Below, in pieces: positions 8,266-16,232 of a stretch of 37,260 nt of DNA. Positions within the stretch are counted from its first letter, which is position 1. Each line of letters begins with the position of its first letter. The stretch covers positions 1 through 37,260 of the forward strand of contig JBDNFD010000001.1 of assembly GCA_041689995.1 (NCBI GenBank), given 5' to 3'. A program made the translations under genes and the position numbers. This DNA comes from DASSWG01 sp041689995. GTDB lineage: Bacteria > Bacteroidota > Bacteroidia > Flavobacteriales > Flavobacteriaceae. The notes beneath the pieces were generated by a model that was given only the letters and a program-made list of their open reading frames with translations, was not told the origin of the DNA and ran no database searches.

Positions 8266-10545
8266 TTGAAATATTTAAAACCCTACATATTGCTTTTGGC
8301 TTTCGCTGTATTTTATGGATGCAGCGTGAAAAAATTCATCCCTGAAGATAAATTGCTTTATACTGAAGGAAAGGTGGAAATAGACACCGCTTCAGCCGCC
8401 ACAAAAGACCTCAAAAGCATTAAGGAAGAACTACAAAATACGCTTCGGCCCGAACCAAATAAAAGTATTTTGGGAATGCGGTTGGGCCTTTATTTCCATT
8501 ATAAAGCGCAAAAGGAAAACCCGGGATTTATCACTAAATTCCTGAACAAAAAATTGGGCGAAGAACCCGTTTACGCCGCTGATGTCAATTTGCCGAACAT
8601 ATCGGAATTGCTACTTAATCGACTTGAAAATAAAGGTTTCTTTTATAGTTCGGCGAATGCTACGATGATCAAAGACGAAAAAAATAAGAAAGCAAAGGCG
8701 CTTTATCATGTGAATCTTTCAGAAGCCTATAAACTTGAAAAATTTAAATTGGATATTGCCGACTCATTGGTGATTCACGACGCCATTAAAGCCACTCTTT
8801 CCGAAACATTGATTAAACCTGGAATGCGTTTCGACCTCTCAACCATGAAAGCAGAGCGGGAACGCATTGACGCGGCTTTAAAAAGCAATGGATATTATAA
8901 TTTTCAGGCCAATGCCCTTATTTTTGAGGCCGACACCAATCAATATGTCGGTCGAAAATTCGATCTTTTTCTTAGCCTGAAGAAAGGGCTCCCCAAAAAA
9001 GCATTGATCCCTTATAAAGTAGAAACTATCAACGTTTATCCGCGCTATTCTTTGGAAAGCAAAAGCGAGGCTGTGGACACTGTTCGCTACGAGAATATGA
9101 ATTTCATTCAAGAAGGGATTTATTTCAAACCAAAAAGATTGGCGCCCTACATTCTATTGGAAGAAGGAGCACTTTATGATCCTGTAACTTCCAACTTCAC
9201 CGGAAGAAGGCTTTCCGCAATTGGAAGTTACAAATACGTCAATATAAATTATAAATTGAAGGATAGCATTTCAAGCACCGATAGTATTGGAAGTTTGGTG
9301 GCCGATATTCAATTATCCCCATTGAAAAAACGTGGAATCCGAGTGGAATTGCAGGGAATTTCAAATTCCAATGGGTTTGCCGGCCCTGGTTTGGAGACAT
9401 CTTATACCAACCGCAATGTTTTTAAAGGGGGCGAAATATGGAAAACCAGCGGCGATTTTCTATATGCGTTCCAAATTTCGGGTAAAGATCGAAGCGGGCT
9501 CACCAGTACGGAATTCGGCCTAAAAACAGACTTGATTTTCCCTCGTCTTTTGTTTCCCATTTCCATTGATAGTGATTTCTTCCATTATTCCATTCCATCA
9601 ACAAAAATTGGCGTTGGCTTTAAATATCTTAATCGAAGTCAATTGTACAGCTTGAGTTCTATTTTTACTTCTTTTGGTTATCTCTGGGAGGCAAATTCAT
9701 TCGTGACGCACGAGTTAAATCCGGTGGTGATAAATATTACCAACCTTTCCAATACGTCTCCTGAATTTGAAAAAATCCTAGCAGAAAACACTTATTTAGA
9801 AAACAGTTTCAAGCAAGAGTTCATTGCTGGTTTAACTTATCGGTTTACTTTCAGCGAATTCAATACCAACCGCAGAAATCAGTTTTTTGTGAACACCAAT
9901 CTCGATATGGCGGGAAATCTCATGAGCCTCTTTGGAAAAGAACAGGCGAATGGAAAGAAAAGCTTGTTTGGGCAAGAATTTGCCCAATATTCAAAACTCG
10001 ATGTCGATTTTAGATATCATTATAATCTCAATTTGAAACAGACAATTGCCTTCCGATTATTTGCAGGGCTCGGATTGCCTTACGGGAATTCGGAGGTAAT
10101 GCCCTACTCCAAACAATATTTCTCCGGCGGGCCATACAGCGTTCGCGCATTTGCAATTCGGTCTTTAGGCCCCGGAACTTATTCCCCAGAAACCGAGGGC
10201 GGGGCAGATTCCTTTTTTGACAGAACAGGAAATATTCGCTTGGAAGCAAATGTAGAATACCGGTTCCCGATTATTTCCTTTTTTGAAGGTGCAATTTTTG
10301 CCGATGCGGGAAATATATGGAATACGAAAGCCATTGAAAATCTGCCAGGGGCGAAATTCAGTTCGGATTTTATAAATGAATTAGGGATCGGAACAGGAAT
10401 TGGTCTCCGCGTGGATATTCAAAATTTTATTCTGCGTTTTGATTTGGCAGTTCCGCTTCACGATCCGGCTTTACCAAAAGAAGATCGTTGGGTCAACGAT
10501 TTTGGAAGCCCGGTTTTCAATTTTGCGATCGGTTATCCTTTTTAA
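8266..10545 (+). CDS. tamL: TamL, lipid-modified BamA/TamA-family outer-membrane protein
   Basis: This 759-residue Omp85-family protein starts with a lipoprotein signal (LLLAFAVFYGCS, acylated C19), the mark of TamL, the Bacteroidota/Chlorobi form of TamA. POTRA-like modules occupy roughly 40-350, and a beta-barrel occupies 360-759. The barrel includes GGPYSVRAFAIRSLGPGTY and ends in an aromatic residue (FNFAIGYPF), as barrel proteins do. Its partner TamB is encoded just upstream. The start is odd: the frame opens with TTG at 8266. An ATG at 8252 reads MKYAF and then hits a stop in another frame. One extra T in the TTTT run (8264-8267) would join them as MKYAFLKYLK. A TTG start and a homopolymer indel are both possible; the signal peptide works either way. 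Confidence 0.92.
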   Translation: MKYLKPYILLLAFAVFYGCSVKKFIPEDKLLYTEGKVEIDTASAATKDLKSIKEELQNTLRPEPNKSILGMRLGLYFHYKAQKENPGFITKFLNKKLGEEPVYAADVNLPNISELLLNRLENKGFFYSSANATMIKDEKNKKAKALYHVNLSEAYKLEKFKLDIADSLVIHDAIKATLSETLIKPGMRFDLSTMKAERERIDAALKSNGYYNFQANALIFEADTNQYVGRKFDLFLSLKKGLPKKALIPYKVETINVYPRYSLESKSEAVDTVRYENMNFIQEGIYFKPKRLAPYILLEEGALYDPVTSNFTGRRLSAIGSYKYVNINYKLKDSISSTDSIGSLVADIQLSPLKKRGIRVELQGISNSNGFAGPGLETSYTNRNVFKGGEIWKTSGDFLYAFQISGKDRSGLTSTEFGLKTDLIFPRLLFPISIDSDFFHYSIPSTKIGVGFKYLNRSQLYSLSSIFTSFGYLWEANSFVTHELNPVVINITNLSNTSPEFEKILAENTYLENSFKQEFIAGLTYRFTFSEFNTNRRNQFFVNTNLDMAGNLMSLFGKEQANGKKSLFGQEFAQYSKLDVDFRYHYNLNLKQTIAFRLFAGLGLPYGNSEVMPYSKQYFSGGPYSVRAFAIRSLGPGTYSPETEGGADSFFDRTGNIRLEANVEYRFPIISFFEGAIFADAGNIWNTKAIENLPGAKFSSDFINELGIGTGIGLRVDIQNFILRFDLAVPLHDPALPKEDRWVNDFGSPVFNFAIGYPF

Positions 10546-10599
10546 ATATTGAATAATGAATATTGAATAATGAATTTTGAATAATGAATTTTGAATATG
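10546..10599. repeat. TTGAATAATGAA tandem repeat between convergent tamL and gltX
   Basis: Directly after the tamL stop (10543-10545) come about four copies of a 12-13 base unit, TTGAATAATGAA(T), with slight variation (TTGAATAATGAATTTTGAAT). They fill the whole gap up to the gltX stop codon. No GC-rich terminator hairpin is visible here, although two transcripts converge on it. Confidence 0.8.
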
Positions 10600-12123
10600 T
10601 CAGTTTGAGCCTAACTTTTGAATAGCTGTTCCAATTCGCTTAATACTTTCTTTTTTTCCGATAGAAGTCATAATATGGAACAAATCCGGGCCTTTCATAG
10701 CGCCTACGATTGCCAATCGCAAGGGTTGCATAATTTTTCCGAAACCAATTCCCCGGTCGGTGATCCAGGTTTTGATCACATTTTCCAAACTTGCCCGATC
10801 GAAATCTGTCATGGTTTCCAGGATTTCGGCAATTTCTTTCATCAATTCCGAAGAACCTTCTTTCCAAGCTTTTTTAGTGGCTTTCTCATCAAATTCCGTG
10901 GGGGCGATAAAATAAAACGCTCCTAATTCCCAGAATTCGGAAACAAAATCCGCACGTTCTTTCAGTATGGAAACCACTTCTTCCACATACTCCATGGAAA
11001 CTTGAATTTCTTTTTGTTGCAGGATTTCTTGAAATTTTTTCGCCAAATCACGGTTGCTTTCTTCTTGAAAATAATGATGTTGGAACCATTTTGTTTTTTC
11101 CGAATCAAATTTCGCACCCGATTTGTGCACGCGTTCCAATTCGAAAGCTTGAACCAATTCTTCCAAAGTGAATAATTCCTGCTCTGTTCCCGGGTTCCAA
11201 CCCAAAAAAGCAAGCATGTTGGTCACGGCCTGGGGCAAATATCCTTCTTCGCGATAACCTGATAAAATTTCGCCCGATTTCGGGTCTTTCCACTCCAATG
11301 GAAATACGGGAAAACCACCTTTATCGCCATCGCGTTTGCTCAGTTTTCCCTTGCCTTGTGGTTTTAGAATAAGCGGTAAATGTGCAAATTTCGGGGCTTC
11401 CCAGCCAAAAGCTTTGTACAATAAAATATGCAAAGGCATCGACGGCAACCATTCTTCACCACGGATTACATGGGTGATTTGCATCAAATGATCGTCCACA
11501 ATATTTGCCAAATGATAGGTGGGCATGCCGTCACTTTTGAACAATATTTTATCGTCCAGCAGTTGCGTTTCCGTCTCGATTCCACCTCTAATTTCATCAC
11601 GCATAAAAATCCGTTCTTCCATTGGCGGTTTAAATCGGATCACATACGGATCGCCGTTCTCTATTTTTGCTTGGATTTCCGCCGGTGAAAGCGACAAGGA
11701 ATTCTCCAATTTCAACCGATTGTGCCAATTGTAAATAAAGGTTTTCCCTTTTTCTTCGTGCTCTTTTCGGTGGAAATCCAATACTTCTGGCGTATCAAAT
11801 GCCAAATAGGCGTGGCCATTTTCCACCAATTCATCGGCATATTTTTTATATAAACCTTGGCGTTCACTTTGCCGATATGGACCACAATCAGCTTCCTTTC
11901 CCGGACCTTCATCAAAAGGAATACCGCACCAGTTCAAACTATCGATAATGTATTTTTCAGCACCTTCCACAAATCGTTCCTGATCGGTGTCCTCGATGCG
12001 CAATAGGAAATCGCCGCCGTGTTTTTTGGCGAACAGATAATTATACAAAGCTGTGCGAACTCCGCCAATATGCAGCGGTCCGGTAGGACTTGGTGCAAAA
12101 CGCACCCGAACTTTTGAAGCCAT
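10600..12123 (-). CDS. gltX: Glutamate-tRNA ligase
   Basis: This cytoplasmic class I aminoacyl-tRNA synthetase charges tRNA-Glu. From the ATG at 12123 it has 507 residues, normal for GltX. The HIGH-type motif is at residues 18-21 within PSPTGPLHIGGVRTALYNY, and the KMSKS-type motif is KLSKR at 260-264. IEDTDQER (about 43-50) is also typical of the family. The reading frame stays open 18 codons further upstream to 12177, but an exact -7 element at 12147-12140 lies inside that extension, so translation from 12123 (MASKVRVRFAPSPTGPLHIG) is much more likely. I did not determine whether it is a discriminating enzyme or also charges tRNA-Gln. It converges on tamL. Confidence 0.96.
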   Translation of the reverse strand: MASKVRVRFAPSPTGPLHIGGVRTALYNYLFAKKHGGDFLLRIEDTDQERFVEGAEKYIIDSLNWCGIPFDEGPGKEADCGPYRQSERQGLYKKYADELVENGHAYLAFDTPEVLDFHRKEHEEKGKTFIYNWHNRLKLENSLSLSPAEIQAKIENGDPYVIRFKPPMEERIFMRDEIRGGIETETQLLDDKILFKSDGMPTYHLANIVDDHLMQITHVIRGEEWLPSMPLHILLYKAFGWEAPKFAHLPLILKPQGKGKLSKRDGDKGGFPVFPLEWKDPKSGEILSGYREEGYLPQAVTNMLAFLGWNPGTEQELFTLEELVQAFELERVHKSGAKFDSEKTKWFQHHYFQEESNRDLAKKFQEILQQKEIQVSMEYVEEVVSILKERADFVSEFWELGAFYFIAPTEFDEKATKKAWKEGSSELMKEIAEILETMTDFDRASLENVIKTWITDRGIGFGKIMQPLRLAIVGAMKGPDLFHIMTSIGKKESIKRIGTAIQKLGSN

Positions 12124-12139
12124 AATTTTTTTTTGGAAA

Positions 12140-12147
12140 CAAAGGTA
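12140..12147 (-). promoter_or_regulatory. -7 promoter element for gltX
   Basis: The minus strand reads TACCTTTG, an exact TAnnTTTG match 16 bases upstream of the ATG at 12123. It decides the start codon, because any upstream start would precede the transcript. A clear -33 element is not visible. Confidence 0.5.
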
Positions 12148-12205
12148 CGATCTTAAAACCAAAATGAAGTTCGGCAACTTTTCCGAAAATGTGAAATCCG
12201 TTTAG

Positions 12206-12224
12206 AAAAAACCAAACAGGTTTT
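12206..12224 (-). terminator. Weak hairpin with U-tract after the lipoprotein gene
   Basis: On the minus strand AAAACC-TGTTT-GGTTTT forms a 6-bp stem that runs into a T tract about 30 bases after the stop of the 12253-12684 gene. Only two of the six pairs are G-C, so it is a marginal terminator. Confidence 0.3.
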
Positions 12225-12252
12225 CGAAATTCGATGGATTTAAATAGACTTT

Positions 12253-12684
12253 TTACGGAACTAAAATTTGCGTCGGATATCCTTCAACGCTATCCATTCC
12301 TTGAATTTCCAAGTTTGTCAATTTGGTAGAGGAACTGCATTTGCTCTCTGTTCGTTTTAGGATATAAAGAATTTGAAATTCGATATCATCGCCAATCCTA
12401 ACCGTATAAACATCGGTTTTTGTTTCCCCGCCCAAGAAAACATTAATAAAGTTCACATCGTTTTCACCAATAAAATTAAATTCCACCAGTTCTCCGTTTT
12501 GATCTTCGATATGGATTTGATTTTTAGCATAAAGCCCCAGCGTGAACACATTTTCGTGTGTGTCTTGCTTCACAACTTCGAATGTAAAATTGACAGGACC
12601 AGTCTCCGCCACCATGTCGCCACAATCGTCACTGCAATTCGCAAATAATAAAGAAATAAAACAAATCTTGAAAAGAGTTCGCAT
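12253..12684 (-). CDS. Small predicted lipoprotein of unknown function
   Basis: This 143-residue protein has a short signal peptide ending in a lipobox (FISLLFANCSDDCGDM, acylated Cys near residue 17), so it should be anchored in the outer or inner membrane on the periplasmic side. After the lipobox there are further cysteines (DDCGDM and SKCSSS) that could pair. The rest alternates short hydrophobic and polar stretches (FTFEVVKQ, EFNFIGENDVNFINVFL), suggesting a beta-rich fold. I recognise no family. It lies upstream of gltX on the same strand but is separated by its own possible terminator and the gltX promoter. It forms the last ancestral-looking gene before the restriction-modification island. 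Confidence 0.7.
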   Translation of the reverse strand: MRTLFKICFISLLFANCSDDCGDMVAETGPVNFTFEVVKQDTHENVFTLGLYAKNQIHIEDQNGELVEFNFIGENDVNFINVFLGGETKTDVYTVRIGDDIEFQILYILKRTESKCSSSTKLTNLEIQGMDSVEGYPTQILVP

Positions 12685-12935
12685 AGGAAATGGTTTTAAT
12701 GTTTAGAAAAGAGTGATTTGAGTAAAAAGAAAAGTAGGCGGGAACTTACACCGTTTACTTAACTTCGTTGAAAGATATGAATTTTGGGTTAAGAAAGAAA
12801 GTCTGTTCCTAAATACCGCTTAAGTTTGTTTTATTGCGGGCATTGACTTTCCTGAGTTCTGATTTTCAATTCTGATCTTTTCTTCCAAGTTCGGATTAGG
12901 CAAATTGCAAATGTGTATGGCTTTTAGCGTCGGAC
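12685..12935. other. Intergenic left flank of the R-M island
   Basis: This spacer has no ORF that I can support. It includes AGTTCTGATTTTC at 12855-12867, which recurs exactly at 16761-16773 on the other side of the island. A short stretch near 12905-12925 (GCAAATGTGTATGGCTTTT) reminds me of intergenic sequence seen repeatedly in Bacteroidota, but I cannot confirm that here. Confidence 0.4.
12855..12867 (+). repeat. Left copy of a 13-bp direct repeat flanking the R-M island
   Basis: AGTTCTGATTTTC occurs here and in the same orientation at 16761-16773. The pair brackets all of the restriction-modification genes. It may be an insertion duplication or recombination scar, or a coincidence in AT-rich spacer. 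Confidence 0.35.
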
Positions 12936-13874
12936 TTAAGCAGAAAAATCTAAATAATAAACTCCTTCTTCAATTTTAGATACAGAAATTGTATCACGAC
13001 CATATATCATTAAATCTTCTCGTAATATTAATTGACCTAATGGAATCCCCATTCTTTCCCTTACATAAATTCCAAATTCGTCTTTATGGATATATGAGGT
13101 AAGGTTTTTCGGGAATTTTTGGTCGCTACCCGCTAATGGTTGAGAACCTTCTAATCATCCTCTCATTACAACACCGTCATCCCAAATAAATTCAATAACT
13201 TCTTTTATTGTTTCTCCTTCTTTTTCGGGGTTAGGTTGAAGTGCCAGAAATAAATTTGGATATCTTCTTATATAGTCTGTTCGAATCGCGATACAGGCAT
13301 CATTTGGTCTAACATTTCCATCAGAATGTCCCCAATTTAATCCGTGTTTAGGTTGAGTCTGACCTGTCCTTGGGTCATAAAGTATCATATCACATATTTC
13401 CTTGTTATAGGCTAATCCAACTTCTGCCGTTTCTTCTACTACAACTGTATTGCATTCTCTTGCTGAATTTAAGATTATTTCAATGTATCCTTTCATCATA
13501 TAAAGTTGATTTTCGTCAACTTCAAGCAAAGTTTCTCGATAATCATTGAAAAGACCATTCGAGGAAAAATTGGCTGAACCTATAAGACCTTTTATCGGTG
13601 TATTTCCGTTAAGCCAGAGATAACATTTTGAATGACAAGCGATGTCTGGATAAAAGATTTTCCTATTTTCATTGTGAAGACCGAGAAGTTGCTGATGAAG
13701 CAAAAACTTTTGATTCTCTTTTTGAAGTCCGTAAATAATAGTACTCTTAAAAGGAAGCTCTTCTAATTTTTTTATTGGGTCTGGTCCCAAAAAACCACTT
13801 AATGCGATAAAATCAGTTGCTTGTTGTGGAACTGATTCAAAAAATAACTTATGCAGATTTTTATAGTGTAGCAT
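12936..13874 (-). pseudogene. NgoFVII-like PLD-fold type II restriction endonuclease, interrupted by TGA
   Basis: The frame opens at ATG 13874 and runs 239 codons to an in-frame TGA at 13157-13155. It then continues in the same frame for 72 more codons to TAA at 12938-12936. The part after the stop (LEGSQPLAGSD, then RERMGIPLG, then IEEGVYYLDFSA) reads like ordinary conserved C-terminal sequence, so the stop is a nonsense mutation in a gene of about 312 codons, not a natural end. The N-terminal half has a phospholipase-D-type nuclease site, H81-x-K83 with G99-S-A-N-F, as in NgoFVII-family type II enzymes, which pair with C5 methyltransferases. The gene overlaps the methyltransferase stump upstream by 14 bases. 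Without readthrough the enzyme loses its last quarter and is probably inactive. Confidence 0.75.
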
Positions 13875-14163
13875 ATTTTAATTTAGGTTCGTTTAATTCT
13901 TCAAAAAGGCTGTTTTTTATTCTAAACGTCTTATCTACAGTTTCAAATATTTCACAAACCGTTTCGGCTATTAATTTGGAAAATTTTGGTGGTACAGCAT
14001 TTCCAATCATTTTGTATTGGTCTCCTCTTGAACCTAAAAACTCAAAATTATCATCAAAAGTTTGTAAGCGAGCTGCCTCTCGAACAGTAATAGAACGAGC
14101 TTGCTCTGGGTCAGGATGAATATGTCTTAATCCGACTTTAGAAGAATTGCTGGCATATGACAT
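13861..14163 (-). pseudogene. C-terminal stump of a second DNA cytosine-C5 methyltransferase
   Basis: These 100 codons carry only the end of a C5 methyltransferase: a motif IX-like segment (SITVREAARLQTFDDNFEFLG, about 25-44) and motif X (QYKMIGNAVPP, 49-59), followed by a terminal helix. The catalytic PCQ loop, AdoMet-binding motif I and target-recognition region are missing. The codon just before the ATG at 14163 is an in-frame TAA, and upstream sequence is the antisense of another ORF, so the front of the gene is gone. The REase gene begins within its last codons, an arrangement expected for a cognate methylase-endonuclease pair. It is not simply the missing tail of the methyltransferase at 15162-16232, because both contain the ARLQ-FxxxFxFLG segment. 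Confidence 0.75.
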
Positions 14164-14173
14164 TTAACTTCTC

Positions 14174-14181
14174 TATTTTTG
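14174..14181 (+). promoter_or_regulatory. -7 promoter element for the 63-residue ORF
   Basis: TATTTTTG matches TAnnTTTG exactly and ends 16 bases before the ATG at 14198. It supports the small opposing ORF as an expressed gene. The nearest upstream TTG is about 24 bases away, slightly long for a -33 element. Confidence 0.4.
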
Positions 14182-14197
14182 AAGAAATTAAAGTCTT

Positions 14198-14389
14198 ATG
14201 ATTAAAATAGGAAAAGCAATAGAAGGTATTTCACTCAATGGGATAGAGTGGTTGTTAGATGAAGAAAATAATTTAATGACATTTTCAAGTAGAGAAAATG
14301 CTAAAAATTTTTTGAAAGAAAATGGATTTGATTCTTTTTCTGAAGAAGAATTGGAAGATTCTTTTTTCTATGAAGAAGTGGACAATTAG
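14198..14389 (+). CDS. Small acidic protein of unknown function inside the R-M island
   Basis: The ORF encodes 63 residues and is the only plus-strand gene in the island. The sequence reads naturally: GISLNGIEWLLDEENNLMTF, then a helix (SRENAKNFLKENGF), then a very acidic tail (SEEELEDSFFYEEVDN). I have an impression of similar short proteins with an SLNG-EYLLD pattern in other bacteria, but no function is known to me. The exact -7 element upstream supports expression. Its stop overlaps the last codon region of the HNH gene on the other strand (14386-14389). It sits exactly where the front of the second methyltransferase should be, so it probably arrived with, or after, that deletion. Confidence 0.6.
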   Translation: MIKIGKAIEGISLNGIEWLLDEENNLMTFSSRENAKNFLKENGFDSFSEEELEDSFFYEEVDN

Positions 14390-15156
14390 GCGATGAAAAT
14401 ATTTTCTCTATGGAAAGCAATAAATTCCAGTTTTGGATGAAATTTTTCTGGAAGATTTAATGACTTACCTTGATAGCAAGCGAAGAATTTTTCAAATGAA
14501 GCTTTATCAGAATCTGTGATTAACTTATTTGAAAATTTGATTTCCAAATTATCCGTTAACGTCATCAATCCTTTATCAAAAACTTTATCGTAAAGTGGCG
14601 AAAGGCATATTCCATTTGATGGATTTAGTCTTTCATTTTCATTGGATGACCAAGGAATTATGTGGCTTGCAATTAGCAATTCTGGTAAATCAATGTTTGA
14701 TACAGCACATCTATTATGATAAATTTGGGTTACTACCTTTCGAAAAAAAGACTGATTAACTCTTGTTTTTATCATTCGCTTGACATCTGTTCCTTGCTTT
14801 GAATCTATAATTTCCATTTCCGAAATTATAAGTTTTTCTAAATTTCCTTTTCCTGATTTATTGTCCAAAAGAACTTCACTTTCAAAAATTAAATCATCCC
14901 AATTATTAGAAAATTCATTATAAATTTCTTGGTCAAGTTTTCCTGCATTACTCATACCTTTCACACCTCTCTTTTGATGATAAGGGTCTAAACTTGCAAA
15001 GTTTACTAATTTGAATGCAACCGCACTTGGCGTTCTGCCTATTAAATTAGCCATATTGATAACTTCTTCGGTTCTTTGATTGTATTTACCGAAAGGAATT
15101 TTACAATAAAGATTAAAAGTTAAAATCAATTCTTCTCTTGTCCAATTTCTTCTCAT
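14386..15156 (-). CDS. HNH endonuclease, probable restriction enzyme
   Basis: This 256-residue protein carries an HNH nuclease domain at about 145-197: RCAVSN, then ASHIIPWS with H165, then LNPSNGICLSPLYDKVFDKG with N181, D190 and D194. All the expected metal-site residues are present. The first 60 residues (RRNWTREELILTFNLYCKIP) look like a DNA-binding helical region found on similar HNH restriction proteins. It follows the XRE regulator and C5 methyltransferase on the same strand, so it is likely the endonuclease of that set. It starts only 13 bases beyond the 91-bp element that altered the methyltransferase tail. Nothing in the gene itself looks broken. Recognition sequence is unknown. Confidence 0.85.
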   Translation of the reverse strand: MRRNWTREELILTFNLYCKIPFGKYNQRTEEVINMANLIGRTPSAVAFKLVNFASLDPYHQKRGVKGMSNAGKLDQEIYNEFSNNWDDLIFESEVLLDNKSGKGNLEKLIISEMEIIDSKQGTDVKRMIKTRVNQSFFRKVVTQIYHNRCAVSNIDLPELLIASHIIPWSSNENERLNPSNGICLSPLYDKVFDKGLMTLTDNLEIKFSNKLITDSDKASFEKFFACYQGKSLNLPEKFHPKLEFIAFHRENIFIA

Positions 15157-15161
15157 ATATT

Positions 15162-16232
15162 CTATGCTGCGTTAGGGATTGAAGCAATTGTTTGAGCTCT
15201 TTTTGTGACGATAGGAACAAAAAAGCGAGTGCGGAAAGCCCGACCCGATAGGGTAACGCCCAAAAATATAAACTCGTCTGGAAACGATTGTAATCTCGCA
15301 TTTTCCCTTACACTTGGAACTCTGTTCCATTTGTAGTGAAAATGGTTCCGATGTCCAGTGTCAATTGTTTTAGAAGGTCTTTTGCTATGGTATCTTGTCC
15401 AAGCCTCGTTGAATCTGCGAGAATCGCCCACACCTACGGGTAAATCTTTATGATTTCCGCCTTCTGGAACTTGCGAAATGACATTAATAACGTGTTCAGT
15501 ATGTTGCGTTCCAAGATGATTTTTTATAACTTTATTTCCATTGCGCATTGTTTTTTGATATTCGCTGAATGGTTTTTTATCATAATTCAATTCTTCATTT
15601 CCCAAATCGCTAACCAAATCCGGTAAATCGCCGATTGCATCTTTACAACCAATATAATTCTCGGGTTTATGAGTGGGTTCTGGAAATTCAAAAGTTCCCA
15701 ATTCTTTTTTGATGGCAACGAAAAAAACCCGTTTTCTAATTTGCGGAATTCCATAGTCAGGTGCGTAAATTAATTTAGGATTACAGTTATAACCCATTTC
15801 TTCACAGAGCTGAATTATCTCTTTTTTTGCTTTTCCTTTATATAGATTGAGTAATCCGGGAACATTTTCTATGATTATAGCTTTAGGATTTACCTTTTTT
15901 GCTAATTTAAAAACTGCATTAAATAAGGAATTCCTTTCATCGTTTTCATTTCTCGCTCCAGTCAATGAAAAACCTTGACAAGGTGGTCCGGCAATGATAA
16001 CATCAACTTCGTTTTTTCCTGTGGCTTCCACTATTCTGACAATTGCACTGTCTTCGTGTAAATCCAAAAGAAGAGTTTTGGAATCTTTATGGTTTTCTTT
16101 AAACGTTTTAAGTGCAATTTCTGTATTATCCACTCCTAAAATGACGTGAAATCCAGCTTGTTGGAAACCATAAGAGAATCCTCCACATCCAGAGAATAAA
16201 TCGATTGCAGTCAATTTTCTATTCATTTTCAA
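15162..16232 (-). CDS. DNA cytosine-C5 methyltransferase with its C-terminus replaced
   Basis: The 356-residue ORF has the front and middle of a C5 methyltransferase: motif I DLFSGCGGFS (11-20), motif IV GPPCQGFS with catalytic C85, motif VI ENV (122-124) and motif VIII QIRKRVFFVA (164-173). A target-recognition region follows, then RPSKTID and the segment RENARLQSFPDEFIFLG (309-325). Motif X, which should follow within about ten residues (QIGNAVPP), is absent. Instead residues 326-356 (starting VTLSGRAFRTRF) are translated from the 91-bp element at 15169-15259. The change falls exactly at the element edge. Motif X helps form the AdoMet site, so activity is probably lost or weak. The start overlaps the XRE gene by 14 bases; M3 at 16226 is also possible. 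Confidence 0.85.
   Translation of the reverse strand: MKMNRKLTAIDLFSGCGGFSYGFQQAGFHVILGVDNTEIALKTFKENHKDSKTLLLDLHEDSAIVRIVEATGKNEVDVIIAGPPCQGFSLTGARNENDERNSLFNAVFKLAKKVNPKAIIIENVPGLLNLYKGKAKKEIIQLCEEMGYNCNPKLIYAPDYGIPQIRKRVFFVAIKKELGTFEFPEPTHKPENYIGCKDAIGDLPDLVSDLGNEELNYDKKPFSEYQKTMRNGNKVIKNHLGTQHTEHVINVISQVPEGGNHKDLPVGVGDSRRFNEAWTRYHSKRPSKTIDTGHRNHFHYKWNRVPSVRENARLQSFPDEFIFLGVTLSGRAFRTRFFVPIVTKRAQTIASIPNAA
15169..15259. repeat. 91-bp element with GCGTTA/TAACGC ends inside the methyltransferase gene
   Basis: The element begins GCGTTAGGG and ends GGGTAACGC, so its ends form a 6-bp inverted repeat. Near the right end it has an internal hairpin, ACCC-GATA-GGGT, and GC-rich stretches (GCGGAAAGCCCGACCCG) unlike the AT-rich island. 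It encodes the last 31 codons of the methyltransferase ORF. From memory, similar stretches with GGGCGTTACCC and GGGCTTTCCGC appear between genes in many Bacteroidota and often make spurious ORF tails. I have not verified this. A small non-coding mobile repeat is the best description; the ends do not have the AAC...GTT order of an integron attC site. Confidence 0.6.

Noticed and set aside
15169..15259. Integron attC site for the recombinase at the left edge
   Set aside because: The ends read GTT...AAC from left to right. An attC site needs the opposite order, AAC...GTT, and no cassette array with matching sites is visible.
15113..15301. 62-codon minus-strand ORF across the 91-bp element
   Set aside because: It is a shadow frame of the methyltransferase and the repeat element, with no protein-like features of its own.
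13861..16232. One methyltransferase gene split in two by insertion
   Set aside because: The two parts overlap in the ARLQ-FxxxFxFLG segment and differ in sequence there, so they come from two genes.
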